Of a stretch of DNA of 64,000 nt, positions 35,399 through 44,411 are shown one piece after another. A program made the translations under genes and the position numbers. A model generated the notes under the pieces. It searched no databases. It saw nothing but the letters and a program-made list of their open reading frames with translations, and was not told the DNA's origin. How positions within the stretch are numbered: position 1 is the stretch's first letter; the number at the start of each line of letters is the position of its first letter. This DNA comes from 13-2-20CM-66-19 sp036273735 (GTDB taxonomy: Bacteria; Pseudomonadota; Gammaproteobacteria; Steroidobacterales; Steroidobacteraceae): positions 29,963-93,962 of the forward strand of contig DASUHA010000045.1 in the NCBI GenBank assembly GCA_036273735.1. Reading direction: 5' to 3'.

Positions 35399-37053
35399 AG
35401 CATCTCCCGCGCGTGCTCGCGCGCTTTGGAGGTGACGTCGACCCCGCCGAGCATTCGCGCCAGCTCTTCTATCCGATCTTGATCGGCGAGGACCGATAAT
35501 GAAGTGCGAGTCGTCTTACCGTCCGTCACCTTGGTCACTCGCAAATGCTGATGCCCTTGCGAGGCCACCTGCGGCAGGTGAGTGACGCAGAGTACCTGAC
35601 CGCGCTCACCGAGCGCCCGCAGCTCGCGTCCGACGATTTCCGCGACGGCCCCACCAATGCCGGAATCCACCTCATCGAACACCATGCAGCGGGTCTCCTG
35701 CGCGCTGCTCGCCACCTGGACGGCAAGGGACAGGCGCGAGAGCTCACCACCGGAGGCAATTTTGGCCAGTGCGCGCGGCGGCTGACCGGGGTTCGTGCTC
35801 ACCCGCAGCTCGATGTCATCGAGGCCGTACTGCGCCGGCTCCGTACTGCGGCTCTGGGCCACGTCGACTTCGAGACGCCCTCCCGACATCCCCAGGGTCT
35901 GCATGTGCGCCGTGATCGCTTTGGCGAGCTTGGTTGCGGCGGAGATTCTCTTCGCCGACAGCGTCTTGGCCTGGTCGCGGTAGCCATCCAGAGCTGCCGC
36001 CAACTCCTTGCGCAGCACGGCGAGATTCACCTCTGCCCGCTCGAGGCCTTCGAGCTCCTCGGCGAGCTGTGCGCTGCGTGGCAGCAGCTCGAGCGGCGTC
36101 ACGCGGTTCTTGCGCGCCAGCTCCTCGATGGCGGCCAACCGCCGCTCGACTTCGTGTTGGCGTTGCGTATCGAGATCGAGGCTCTCGCCATAGCGCTCGA
36201 GCTCCCGCGCGGCTTCGCGGATCTGCACGGCAGCCTCTTCGGCGAGCGCCACCACAGGCGCAAGCTTCGGGTCGATTGCAGACACCGCGCGCAGCGACTG
36301 AAGTCCTCGGCTGACACTCGCATGAGCGTTGCCGTCCTCATCCTGATAGAGCGCGGCGAGCGCCACCTGCGCTGCCTCTGCGAGACGCCCGCGATTCATG
36401 AGCCGTGCGCGCTCCTCCGACAGCCGCGTGACTTCCCCGTCCTCGAGCTGCAGCGCCTGGAGCTCGCCGACCTGGTACTTCAGCAACTCGAGCTTCGCCT
36501 CGCGGTCGCGAGCGCGGCTTTCGAGCTCGAGGGTGCGCTCGAGCATCTCGCGCCAGACGCGATAGGCGATTCCGACCTGGTCGACCAGCGGACTCAGCCG
36601 GCCATAGACGTCGAGCAGCTCACGCTGCGCGGCGGTACGGGTGAGCGACTGGAATTCGTGCTGGCCGTGGATGTCGATGAGGATGCTGCCGGCCTCGCGC
36701 AGCAGCTGCACAGGAACGGATTGGCTGTTGAGGTAGGCGCGGGAGCGCCCGTCGGTCGAGAGGATGCGGCGGACGATGAGCTCATTGTCCGCGTCGATCG
36801 ACTGCTCCTCGAGCCAGCGGGAGAGTCCGGGCCGCGCCTTGCTGAGATCGAAGGTGGCGGCGATCTCGGCCCGCTCGGCGCCGTGGCGGATCATTTCCGG
36901 GCCGCCGCGGCCGCCGGCGAGCAGCTGCAGGGCATCGACGAGAATCGACTTGCCCGCCCCGGTCTCGCCGGTGAGCACGGTCAGACCCGGACGCAGCTCC
37001 AGCTCCACGGCCTCGATGATGGCGAAATCGCGGATCTGCAGCCGGATGAGCAT
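35362..37053 (-). CDS. recN: DNA repair protein RecN
   Basis: A 563-residue SMC-like ATPase: N-terminal Walker A in LTGETGAGKSILVDAL, a long coiled coil (about 150-380), then the signature SGGELSRLSLA and Walker B MVFDEVDSGIGGAVAEIVG with VLCVTHLPQVAS. RecN tethers DNA ends in double-strand break repair. nadK lies 18 bases upstream on the same strand, so the genes probably form an operon. Its 3' end overlaps fur. Confidence 0.95.
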   Translation of the reverse strand: MLIRLQIRDFAIIEAVELELRPGLTVLTGETGAGKSILVDALQLLAGGRGGPEMIRHGAERAEIAATFDLSKARPGLSRWLEEQSIDADNELIVRRILSTDGRSRAYLNSQSVPVQLLREAGSILIDIHGQHEFQSLTRTAAQRELLDVYGRLSPLVDQVGIAYRVWREMLERTLELESRARDREAKLELLKYQVGELQALQLEDGEVTRLSEERARLMNRGRLAEAAQVALAALYQDEDGNAHASVSRGLQSLRAVSAIDPKLAPVVALAEEAAVQIREAARELERYGESLDLDTQRQHEVERRLAAIEELARKNRVTPLELLPRSAQLAEELEGLERAEVNLAVLRKELAAALDGYRDQAKTLSAKRISAATKLAKAITAHMQTLGMSGGRLEVDVAQSRSTEPAQYGLDDIELRVSTNPGQPPRALAKIASGGELSRLSLAVQVASSAQETRCMVFDEVDSGIGGAVAEIVGRELRALGERGQVLCVTHLPQVASQGHQHLRVTKVTDGKTTRTSLSVLADQDRIEELARMLGGVDVTSKAREHAREMLQVAGKRLGARR

Positions 37054-37071
37054 GAGATCTGGATCCCGGGC

Positions 37072-37959
37072 TCAGCGCTCGGGGCTGCCGCGGCCCCAGT
37101 GGAGCTTAGAGCGCAGCAGGCGGTAATAGTCGTGGCCGGACGGATGCAGGAGCGTGATCCGCTCGCCGGCCGGCTTCACCTCCAGCCGGTCGCCGGGGAC
37201 GATCTCGCCGAGAATAGTGCCGTCGCAGGTCACTTGTGCCCGGGTGTCGGACCGTTCCAACAGCTCGACCTCGATCAGCGAGCGCGCCGAGACCACGATC
37301 GGGCGGTCGGAGAGCGTATGCGGGCAGATCGGCGCCATGACGAGCGCATCGAGGTGTGGCTCGATGATCGGGCCGCCGCAGGAAAGGGCATAGGCCGTCG
37401 AGCCGGTGGCGCTCGCGATGACGATCCCATCGCCGGCGTGTGTGTTGACATAGCGCCCCGCGACGCGGGTCGCGAAGTCGAGCATCCGCCCGGTCGCGAG
37501 CTTCTGCAGCACGACGTCGTTGAGTGCGAGAGCCTCGGCGATCATACCGCCCGACTGGCGCAGGCAAGCGGACAGGAGCGGGCGCTCGTCGGCCTCGAGC
37601 CGGCCTTCCAGGGCGGCATCGACGCAGCCGAGCATGTCCTCGGGCATCACGTCCGTCAGGAAGCCGAGCCGTCCACGATTGATGCCGAGCAGTGGCACCT
37701 TATTGCGCGCGACCAGGCCGGCCGCATACAGCAACGTGCCGTCGCCACCCACCGCGATCATGAGATCCGCACGGCGGCCGAGCTCCTCTTCCGGCACCCG
37801 CAGCATCGGTGCCTGCGCACCCGGGAAGGGCGCTCCATTGCTGACGAGCACTGTGACCTGCCGGGTCGCCAGATGCGCCAGCAAGGCGTGAGCGGATTCC
37901 GCGACGCGCGAGTCCGTGAATCTGCCGACCAGCGCGCACGTGCGGACGGGGAGGGCCAT
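37072..37959 (-). CDS. nadK: NAD kinase
   Basis: A 295-residue enzyme with the ATP-NAD kinase motifs VGGDGTLLYAA, NRGRLGFLTDV, LNDVVLQKLATGRMLDF, and ASATGSTAYALSCGGPI. NadK phosphorylates NAD to NADP. It precedes recN (18 bases) and is divergent from hrcA, matching the hrcA|nadK-recN cluster of many gammaproteobacteria. Confidence 0.95.
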   Translation of the reverse strand: MALPVRTCALVGRFTDSRVAESAHALLAHLATRQVTVLVSNGAPFPGAQAPMLRVPEEELGRRADLMIAVGGDGTLLYAAGLVARNKVPLLGINRGRLGFLTDVMPEDMLGCVDAALEGRLEADERPLLSACLRQSGGMIAEALALNDVVLQKLATGRMLDFATRVAGRYVNTHAGDGIVIASATGSTAYALSCGGPIIEPHLDALVMAPICPHTLSDRPIVVSARSLIEVELLERSDTRAQVTCDGTILGEIVPGDRLEVKPAGERITLLHPSGHDYYRLLRSKLHWGRGSPER

Positions 37960-37995
37960 CCGCGGAATCGTAGCAGGACAGCAGGGTGCTTGCTT

Positions 37996-38022
37996 GACGG
38001 TCGCCTCGGCCGTCTAATACCT
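37996..38022 (+). promoter_or_regulatory. Candidate promoter for hrcA
   Basis: TTGACG (37996-38001) and TAATAC (38017-38022) are separated by 15 bases, close to sigma-70 boxes but with a short spacer. It lies in the only gap between the divergent nadK and hrcA genes. No CIRCE inverted repeat was seen here or before grpE and dnaK. Confidence 0.3.
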
Positions 38023-38114
38023 GGTGTGATGAGATGTTCCGGCTCGGCGCGCCTCGCGCCGCTACATGTTCGGGGTTCGCTTCCGGCGAGCCTCGTCGGT
38101 CCTGCGCGCGGCGC

Positions 38115-39185
38115 ATGAATACAGAAGAGCAGCTCACCGAGCGGGCGCAACACCTGCTGCGGATACTCATCGAAAGCTACATCCGCGACGGTCAGCCCGT
38201 CGGCTCGCGCTCTCTCTCGCGCGAGTCGGGGCTGCAGCTCTCATCGGCGACCATCCGCAACGTGATGGCTGACCTCGAGGAGCTGGGCTTCGTCGCATCG
38301 CCGCATACCTCGGCCGGCCGCATTCCGACCGACAAGGGATATCGCTTCTTCGTCGATACCCTCCTGCACATACAGCCGGTCGAGGAAGCCGCGGCGGCGG
38401 AGATCCGCCGTCAGCTCGAAGGCCGTCAGTCCGAGTCGGCGCGCGAGAGTCCCAAGGATCTCATCGCCACGGTATCGCAACTGCTTTCCACCGTGACGCG
38501 CCTGGCGGGCGTGGTGACGCTGCCGCGGACAGCGGAGGCTTCGATCACCCAGATCGAGTTCGTCAGTCTGTCCGAGAACCGCGTCCTCGTCGTGCTGGTG
38601 TACGGGGAGCGCGAGGTCCAGAACCGCATCATCCAGCTCGAGCGGTACTACTCACCCGATGAGCTCAAACGCGCGTCCAACTTCCTCAACGAGCAGTTCC
38701 GCGGCCGCTCGCTGACCCAGGTGCGCCAGGAGATCCTGCGTCAGCTGAGCGAGACCCGCGCGCACATGAATCAGGTGATGCTGGATGCCATCTCGATGGC
38801 GCAGCACGTGTTTGAAGCCGGCGCCGCCGGCGAGGATCGGCTCGAGTACGTCATCAAGGGCGAGACGAATCTCATGGGTGTCGCGGAGCTCTCGAGCGTC
38901 GAGAAGCTGCGGCGGCTCTTCGAGGCGTTCAACGAGAAGCGCGACTTCCTGCACCTGCTCGACCACAGCCTGCGGGCCGAGGGAGTGCGGATCTTCATCG
39001 GCCATGAGTCCGGCTACCAGATCCTCGATGACTGCAGCGTCGTCACCGCTCCATACGGCTCGCCGGAGTCGGTCGTCGGGGTGCTCGGGGTCATCGGGCC
39101 CACGCGCATGGCTTACGAGCGGGTGATCCCGATCGTGGACATGACGGCAAAGCTTCTCGGCGCAGCCTTGAATTCGCGCCGATAG
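38115..39185 (+). CDS. hrcA: Heat-inducible transcription repressor HrcA
   Basis: About 356 residues from ATG 38115 (MNTEEQLTERAQHLLRILI). A winged-helix N-terminus with DGQPVGSRSLSRESGLQLSSATIRNVMADLEELGF, the TSAGRIPTDKGYRFFVD segment, and the C-terminal GAF-like domain ending PIVDMTAKLLGAAL. HrcA represses chaperone genes through CIRCE operators with help from GroEL. grpE, dnaK and dnaJ follow, but no CIRCE element was found in this window, so its targets here (perhaps groESL elsewhere) cannot be seen. Confidence 0.93.
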   Translation: MNTEEQLTERAQHLLRILIESYIRDGQPVGSRSLSRESGLQLSSATIRNVMADLEELGFVASPHTSAGRIPTDKGYRFFVDTLLHIQPVEEAAAAEIRRQLEGRQSESARESPKDLIATVSQLLSTVTRLAGVVTLPRTAEASITQIEFVSLSENRVLVVLVYGEREVQNRIIQLERYYSPDELKRASNFLNEQFRGRSLTQVRQEILRQLSETRAHMNQVMLDAISMAQHVFEAGAAGEDRLEYVIKGETNLMGVAELSSVEKLRRLFEAFNEKRDFLHLLDHSLRAEGVRIFIGHESGYQILDDCSVVTAPYGSPESVVGVLGVIGPTRMAYERVIPIVDMTAKLLGAALNSRR

Positions 39186-39278
39186 GTCCCCACGCAGCGC
39201 GTCATTCGAAATACTCTCCGGGCGGAGGGCTTTGCCCCCGCGTAGCCTTTAACTTTGTCGCGATTCAGAGGTGCCTAG

Positions 39279-39836
39279 ATGAGTACGGAGGAAAACGGCG
39301 GCCGTGCCGCTCCTGGGAGGCAGGAGGCCGGCACGGCGGAATCGGTATCGCCCGTGGCGGAGCTCGAGCGCCTGCAGCAGGCCCTCACGGAGGCCGAGGA
39401 GCGGGCGCGCAGCCATTACGAGCAGTACGTGCGCGCGGTCGCAGAGCTCGACAACGTCCGCAAGCGCGCACAGCGCGACATCGAGGCGGCGAACCGCTAC
39501 GGCCTGGAGAAATTCGCCGCCGAGCTGCTGCCCGTACGGGACAGTCTGGAGCTCGCCGTGCAGAGCGCGGGCCAGGCCGAGGTCGATGCCCGCAGCCTCA
39601 AGCGGGGCCAGGAGGCGACGCTGCAGCTGCTCGCCAAGGCGCTCGAGCGGCTCGGCCTCGCGCCCATCAGCCCCGAGGGGGAGGTCTTCGACCCCACCCG
39701 GCACGAGGCGATGATGGCCCAGGAGTCCGCCACCGCGAAGCCCAACACGGTGCTGCAGGTGGTGCAGACCGGCTACGAGCTCAATGGCCGGGTCGTCCGC
39801 CCCGCGCGGGTGATCGTGGCCAAGGCGCCGGCCTAG
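39279..39836 (+). CDS. grpE: Nucleotide exchange factor GrpE
   Basis: A 185-residue protein: disordered acidic N-terminus, long helix with ELERLQQALTEAEERARSHYEQYVRAVAELDNVRKR split over the coiled coil, and the beta domain FDPTRHEAMMAQESA, NTVLQVVQTGYELNGRVVRPA and RVIVAKAP. GrpE releases ADP from DnaK and acts as a thermosensor. It starts 93 bases after hrcA and precedes dnaK by 222 bases. Confidence 0.95.
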   Translation: MSTEENGGRAAPGRQEAGTAESVSPVAELERLQQALTEAEERARSHYEQYVRAVAELDNVRKRAQRDIEAANRYGLEKFAAELLPVRDSLELAVQSAGQAEVDARSLKRGQEATLQLLAKALERLGLAPISPEGEVFDPTRHEAMMAQESATAKPNTVLQVVQTGYELNGRVVRPARVIVAKAPA

Positions 39837-39857
39837 TGATCAGGCCCCTGGATGTGC

Positions 39858-39924
39858 CCCGCCGCCGCAGGCGGCGGAGCTTTGGGCAAAACCCGCGCTC
39901 AGCCGCTTCGGCCTTGCCCAAAGC
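39858..39924 (+). other. Two adjacent hairpins in the grpE-dnaK spacer
   Basis: CGCCGC-CGCAG-GCGGCG (about 39860-39876) is followed by an 11-bp stem GCTTTGGGCAA / TTGCCCAAAGC (39879-39889 and 39914-39924). The first loop resembles hairpin II of the dispersed elements (GCCGCAGGC), but the head and box sequences are missing, so this may be an unrelated or very diverged relative. The rest of the 222-base spacer holds no gene and must contain any dnaK-specific promoter. Confidence 0.4.
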
Positions 39925-40058
39925 GCCGCTGGGCTGGGCAGGAGCCCGGATCCAGCGCTTTGAAAAGGCGCCCTCCGGCCTTGAATCGGCGCCGCGAACA
40001 CCCAAGAAGTAGGTCGACATCATCCCCCTTTAGAAAGAGATTCAGGCGGAGTAGACAC

Positions 40059-42026
40059 ATGGCAAAGGTAATCGGCATCGACCTCGGCACGACCAATTCG
40101 TGCGTGGCCATCATGGAGGGCGGTAAGCCCCGCGTGATCGAGAACAGCGAGGGCGACCGTACCACCCCTTCGATCGTCGCTTTCACGAAGGACAACGAGG
40201 TGCTGGTCGGCCAGCCGGCCAAGCGTCAGGCGGTCACCAATCCGCACAACACGCTTTTTGCCATCAAGCGCCTCATCGGACGCAAGTTCGAGGACGAGGT
40301 GGTCCAGCGCGACGTCAAGATGGTGCCCTACAAGATCGCGCGCGCGGACAACGGCGACGCGTGGGTCGAGGTGCAGGGCAAGAAAATGGCGCCGGCCGAG
40401 ATCTCCGCCCGGGTCCTCATGAAAATGAAGAAGACGGCGGAGGACTACCTCGGTGAGCCGGTCACAGAGGCCGTGATCACCGTACCTGCCTACTTCAACG
40501 ACTCCCAGCGCCAGGCGACCAAGGATGCCGGCCGCATCGCCGGTCTCGAAGTCAAGCGCATCATCAACGAGCCGACGGCAGCTTCGCTGGCCTATGGCCT
40601 CGACAAAGCGGGCGGCGACCGCAAGATCGCGGTGTATGACCTCGGTGGCGGCACGTTCGACGTCTCGATCATCGAGATTGCGGAAGTCGACGGTGAGCGC
40701 CAGTTCGAGGTGCTCTCCACCAACGGCGACACTTTCCTCGGCGGTGAGGATTTCGACCTCAGGATCATCAACTTCCTGGCCGAGGAGTTCCAGAAGGAGT
40801 CGGGTGTCGACGTCCGCAAGGACCCGCTGGCCATGCAGCGCCTGAAAGAGGCCGCGGAGAAGGGCAAGATCGAGCTCTCCTCCACCCAGCAGACCGACAT
40901 CAACCTGCCGTACATCACGGCCGATGCGTCGGGACCGAAGCACCTCAACATCAAGCTGACCCGGGCGAAGCTCGAGGCGCTGGTGGAGGACCTGGTGCAG
41001 AAGACCATTGCGCCCTGCCGCACCGCGCTCAAGGATGCGGGCGTCTCCTCGGGCGACGTCGCGGAGGTCATCCTGGTCGGCGGCCAGACGCGCATGCCCC
41101 TGGTACAGAAGTATGTGAAGGACTTCTTCGGGCGCGAGCCGCGCAAGGATGTCAATCCTGACGAGGCGGTTGCCGTGGGCGCTGCCATCCAGGCAGGCGT
41201 CCTGGCAGGAGAAGTCAAAGACGTGCTGCTGCTCGATGTCACGCCGCTCTCTCTCGGCATCGAGACGCTGCACGGTGTGATGACCAAGCTCATCGAGAAA
41301 AACACCACCATCCCGACGAAGGCGTCACAGGTGTTCTCGACGGCCGATGACAATCAGACGGCCGTGACGATTCACGTGCTGCAGGGCGAGCGCGATCGTG
41401 CGGCCGACAACAAGTCGCTCGGCAAATTCGATCTCAGCGACATTCCGCCCGCTCCGCGTGGCATGCCGCAGATCGAGGTCTCCTTCGACATCGATGCCAA
41501 CGGCATCCTCAATGTGTCCGCGAAGGACAAGGCGACCGGACGCGAGCAGAAGATCGTGATCAAGGCCTCGAGCGGTCTCACCGAGGACGAGATCAAGCGG
41601 ATGGTCCGCGATGCCGAGGCGCATGCCGCCGAGGACAAGCGCTTCCGCGAGCTGGTCGAAACACGTAACAAAGCGGATGGCATGATCCACGCGGTCGAGA
41701 GAGGCCTGAAGGATCTCGGCGAGAAGGTCGATGCGGCCGAGCGCGCCAAGGTCGAATCGGCGATCTCGGATCTGCGCACTGCGCTCAAGGGCGATGATCG
41801 CAACATCATCGAGAAGAAGACCGAGGCGCTGGCGCAGGCCTCCGCGGGAATCGCGGAGCGCGCCTACGCGGCCGGCCAGGCAGGCCCCGAGGGTGCAGCG
41901 GCCGGCGGTGGCGGCGATGCGCAGTCTTCCGGCTCGGCGGGCGGCGCGGCCGGCCAGAGCGGGCGCGAAGACGTCGTCGATGCAGAGTTCGAGGAAGTAA
42001 AGGACAAAGGACGCAAGGCGAGTTAG
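40059..42026 (+). CDS. dnaK: Molecular chaperone DnaK (Hsp70)
   Basis: A 655-residue Hsp70. The start at 40059 (MAKVIGIDLGTTNSCVAIM) is the universal DnaK start; the frame to 39852 is untranslated spacer. The ATPase domain has IINEPTAASLAYGLDK, VYDLGGGTFDVSIIE and VILVGGQTRMPLVQ; the substrate-binding domain begins DVTPLSLGIET, and the C-terminus is Gly-rich ending in an acidic segment (DVVDAEFEEVKD). DnaK works with DnaJ and GrpE encoded on both sides. Repeat R4 separates it from dnaJ. Confidence 0.97.
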   Translation: MAKVIGIDLGTTNSCVAIMEGGKPRVIENSEGDRTTPSIVAFTKDNEVLVGQPAKRQAVTNPHNTLFAIKRLIGRKFEDEVVQRDVKMVPYKIARADNGDAWVEVQGKKMAPAEISARVLMKMKKTAEDYLGEPVTEAVITVPAYFNDSQRQATKDAGRIAGLEVKRIINEPTAASLAYGLDKAGGDRKIAVYDLGGGTFDVSIIEIAEVDGERQFEVLSTNGDTFLGGEDFDLRIINFLAEEFQKESGVDVRKDPLAMQRLKEAAEKGKIELSSTQQTDINLPYITADASGPKHLNIKLTRAKLEALVEDLVQKTIAPCRTALKDAGVSSGDVAEVILVGGQTRMPLVQKYVKDFFGREPRKDVNPDEAVAVGAAIQAGVLAGEVKDVLLLDVTPLSLGIETLHGVMTKLIEKNTTIPTKASQVFSTADDNQTAVTIHVLQGERDRAADNKSLGKFDLSDIPPAPRGMPQIEVSFDIDANGILNVSAKDKATGREQKIVIKASSGLTEDEIKRMVRDAEAHAAEDKRFRELVETRNKADGMIHAVERGLKDLGEKVDAAERAKVESAISDLRTALKGDDRNIIEKKTEALAQASAGIAERAYAAGQAGPEGAAAGGGGDAQSSGSAGGAAGQSGREDVVDAEFEEVKDKGRKAS

Positions 42027-42029
42027 CCA

Positions 42030-42139
42030 GTACAAAAGCAAATAAGTAAGCGGCCCAGGGCCGTCCCTGGGCCGCGGAATCGTCGGCGGTACGTCGGCTG
42101 GCCGGTAAAAGCGCCGCAGGGGGCTTTTACCCGATAAAC
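42030..42139 (+). repeat. Dispersed two-hairpin element, copy R4
   Basis: Begins 4 bases after the dnaK stop with head GTACAAAAGCAAATAAGTAA, then hairpin I (GCGGCCCAGGG CCGT CCCTGGGCCGC), CGGAATCG linker, the box GTCGGCTGGCCG, hairpin II (GGTAAAAGCGCC GCAG GGGGCTTTTACC) and the tail CGATAAAC. It ends 8 bases before the dnaJ start codon, so the hairpins could modulate dnaK/dnaJ expression ratio. Confidence 0.8.
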
Positions 42140-42147
42140 TAACCGAG

Positions 42148-43287
42148 ATGTCAAAGGCAGATTACTACAAGGTACTCGACGTACCGAGAACGGCCACCGA
42201 GGCGGAGATCAAGAAATCCTATCGCCGCCTCGCGATGAAATTTCACCCGGACAGGAATCCCAACGACAAGGAGGCCGAAGAGCGCTTCAAAGAGGCGAAG
42301 GAAGCCTGCGAGGTGCTCACCGATCCACAGAAGCGCGCGGCGTACGATCAGTACGGCCACGCAGGTGTCGAGGCGGCTGCCGCCAACGCCCGCGGGCGGG
42401 CCGGAGGCTTCGGTCCCGGGGACGCGTTCAGCGACATTTTCGGCGACGTGTTCGGCGATATCTTCGGAACCGCGCGCCGCGGGGGGCGCTCGCAGGTCTT
42501 TCGGGGCGCAGACCTGCGCTATGAGATCGAGCTCGAGCTTCCCCAGGCCGTCTTCGGGCATACGCTGGAGATCGAGGTGCCGAAGCTGTCCGAATGCGAG
42601 GTCTGCCATGGCAGCGGTGCCGCCAAGGGCAGCTCGCCGGCAGCGTGCGATACCTGCGGTGGCTCCGGCCAGGTGCGCATCTCGCAGGGTTTCTTCCAGT
42701 TGCAGCAGACCTGCCCCCGCTGCCGCGGTGCGGGCACGATCGTAAAGAATCCGTGCGACACCTGCCTCGGGCAGGGCCGTGTGCGCCGCAACCGGAATCT
42801 CTCAGTGAAGGTCCCTGCGGGCGTCGATACCGGGGATCGGATCCGCCTCGCTGGCGAGGGAGAGGCCGGCCGCAATGGCGGCCCGCCTGGCGATCTGTAC
42901 GTCGAGGTTCACGTCCGGGAGCACGCGATTTTTGAGCGGGACGGAGAGCACCTGAGCTGTGAGGTCCCCATCAGCTTCGCGACTGCGGCCCTCGGCGGCA
43001 CGGTCGAGGTGCCCACCCTCGATGGCGATGTCACCGTGAAAATCCCGGCGGAGACCCAGTCGGGCCGCGTCTTTCGCCTGCGCGACAAGGGCGTGAAGCC
43101 GGTGCGCAGCAACTCGCGAGGCGATCTCTTCTGCCGGGTCGTGGTGGAGACACCGGTGCATCTTTCCGCGGACCAACGGGAACTGGTCCGCCAGCTGGAG
43201 GAATCGCTGCAGCAGGATCGGCAGCGCCACGCGCCACGCGAGAAAGGCTTCTTCGAGGGCGTCAGGCGCTTCTTCTCCGGCGCTTGA
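42148..43287 (+). CDS. dnaJ: Chaperone DnaJ (Hsp40)
   Basis: A 379-residue type I J protein: J domain with HPD at residues 33-35 (KFHPDRNP), Gly-rich region with GDAFSDIFGDVFGDIFG, four zinc-finger repeats CEVCHGSG, CDTCGGSG, CPRCRGAG and CDTCLGQG, and the C-terminal substrate-binding domain. It stimulates DnaK ATP hydrolysis and delivers clients. It follows dnaK after repeat R4 and precedes dapB by 6 bases. Confidence 0.96.
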   Translation: MSKADYYKVLDVPRTATEAEIKKSYRRLAMKFHPDRNPNDKEAEERFKEAKEACEVLTDPQKRAAYDQYGHAGVEAAAANARGRAGGFGPGDAFSDIFGDVFGDIFGTARRGGRSQVFRGADLRYEIELELPQAVFGHTLEIEVPKLSECEVCHGSGAAKGSSPAACDTCGGSGQVRISQGFFQLQQTCPRCRGAGTIVKNPCDTCLGQGRVRRNRNLSVKVPAGVDTGDRIRLAGEGEAGRNGGPPGDLYVEVHVREHAIFERDGEHLSCEVPISFATAALGGTVEVPTLDGDVTVKIPAETQSGRVFRLRDKGVKPVRSNSRGDLFCRVVVETPVHLSADQRELVRQLEESLQQDRQRHAPREKGFFEGVRRFFSGA

Positions 43288-43293
43288 GGAGCC

Positions 43294-44118
43294 ATGGCGG
43301 AGACGCGGGTCGTCATCGTCGGGGTGAGCGGGCGCATGGGCCAGGCGCTGGTACGCGTCGCAAGCGAGTTCCCGCAGGTGCGCATCACCGGAGCAGTGGC
43401 TTCCGCCGGTAGTGCGAGCCTCAGTCGTGACGCGGGAGTACTCGCCGGCCAGGCACCCATGGGGATCGAGGTCACGGGCGACCTGCCAGCCGCTCTGGCT
43501 GCAGCAGATGTCGCAATCGACTTCTCTCAGCCCTATGCGACTCGCGCCAACATTGCCGCCTGCCGCGGCGCCCGCAAGCCGCTCGTCGTCGGTACCACCG
43601 GGTTCGCGGCCGACCTGACCGAGGCGGAGCTCGACGCCGCCGCAGGCGAAATTCCGCTGCTCATCGCGCCCAACACGAGCCTGGGAGTCGCCCTGCTGAC
43701 GGAGCTCGTGCGCAGGGCGGGGCGGGCGCTGCCGCCGGAATTCGACATCGAGGTCATCGAGGCGCATCACCGGACGAAGCGGGACGCGCCATCGGGGACT
43801 GCCCTGGCCCTGGCCCGCGCAGCGGGCGAGGCACGGGGTCTGGCCCCATCCGAAGCGCTTTCGGCGACCTCAGGCGGACGGGTGGGGCCCCGGCGGGACG
43901 GGGAGATCGGGTTCGCCATCGTTCGTGGCGGCGACATCGTCGGGGAACACACGGTGCTTTTCGCGGGGTTGGGGGAGGAGCTGCGCCTCAGCCATCGGGC
44001 GGGGGATCGCGCCATCTTCGCCCGAGGAGCCCTCAGGGCGGCGCTGTGGCTCCTCGGCCGACCGCCGGGCCGTTACGGCATGAGCGATATTGTGCATGCA
44101 GATCATGCACTTGGGTGA
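43294..44118 (+). CDS. dapB: 4-hydroxy-tetrahydrodipicolinate reductase
   Basis: A 274-residue NAD(P)H-dependent reductase with dinucleotide motif VIVGVSGRMGQALVR, VAIDFSQPYATRANIA, LVVGTTGF, PNTSLGVALL and the substrate motif IEVIEAHHRTKRDAPSGTAL split across EAHHRTKRDAPSGT. It performs the step after DapA in lysine/diaminopimelate synthesis. The 6-base gap to dnaJ suggests shared transcription with the chaperone genes; carAB follows after a 325-base leader. Confidence 0.95.
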   Translation: MAETRVVIVGVSGRMGQALVRVASEFPQVRITGAVASAGSASLSRDAGVLAGQAPMGIEVTGDLPAALAAADVAIDFSQPYATRANIAACRGARKPLVVGTTGFAADLTEAELDAAAGEIPLLIAPNTSLGVALLTELVRRAGRALPPEFDIEVIEAHHRTKRDAPSGTALALARAAGEARGLAPSEALSATSGGRVGPRRDGEIGFAIVRGGDIVGEHTVLFAGLGEELRLSHRAGDRAIFARGALRAALWLLGRPPGRYGMSDIVHADHALG

Positions 44119-44227
44119 TTCTCTGCGGCGTTTTTGCGCAGACTGGCCCGAGGAATATTTCGTGGACACTCAGGCGGCCGGCCCGTAAGATTTCGCGGTA
44201 ATCCGTGTACGGGTTAGTCCATGCAAG

Positions 44228-44262
44228 GCGGGAGGATGTTCCACAAGAACACCTCCCGCTTT
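44228..44262 (+). terminator. Terminator-like hairpin in the carA leader
   Basis: GCGGGAGG (44228-44235) pairs with CCTCCCGC (44252-44259), and TGTTC pairs with GAACA inside, giving a 13-bp stem with one bulged A and loop CACAA, followed by TTTGTATAT. It may end the dnaJ-dapB transcript, or act as an attenuator if the carA promoter lies upstream of it (the 110 bases after dapB). Confidence 0.65.
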
Positions 44263-44263
44263 G

Positions 44264-44388
44264 TATATGGGCGCAAATCGCTCCCGGCGATTTGCGCGAG
44301 CGCGCTACGCGAACACATTACGCGAACACATTTTTCTTCCCGCGGCCCCGGGGACGGCCCGGGGCCGCTCACTCAATCGCTTTCGATC
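44264..44388 (-). repeat. Dispersed two-hairpin element, copy R5
   Basis: Read on the minus strand: head CGAAAGCGATTGAGTGA (from about 44388), hairpin I (GCGGCCCCGG GCCGTC CCCGGGGCCGC), CGGGAAG linker with a short duplication TGTTCGCGTA, then hairpin II (CGCAAATCGCC GGG AGCGATTTGCG) and tail CCCATATAC. Hairpin I differs from other copies on both arms in a pairing-preserving way (CCCCGG/CCGGGG instead of CCCAGG/CCTGGG). It lies between the terminator-like hairpin and the carA leader frame. Confidence 0.78.
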
Positions 44389-44411
44389 GACAAGCAGGGA
44401 GGGGAGCGCGG

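Noticed and set aside
39841..40058. The grpE-dnaK spacer as a seventh copy of the dispersed element
   Set aside because: It shares a GCCGCAGGC-type loop but lacks the GCGAAAGC head, the GGCTGGCCG box and the CCAATAGA tail, so it was listed only as a hairpin region.
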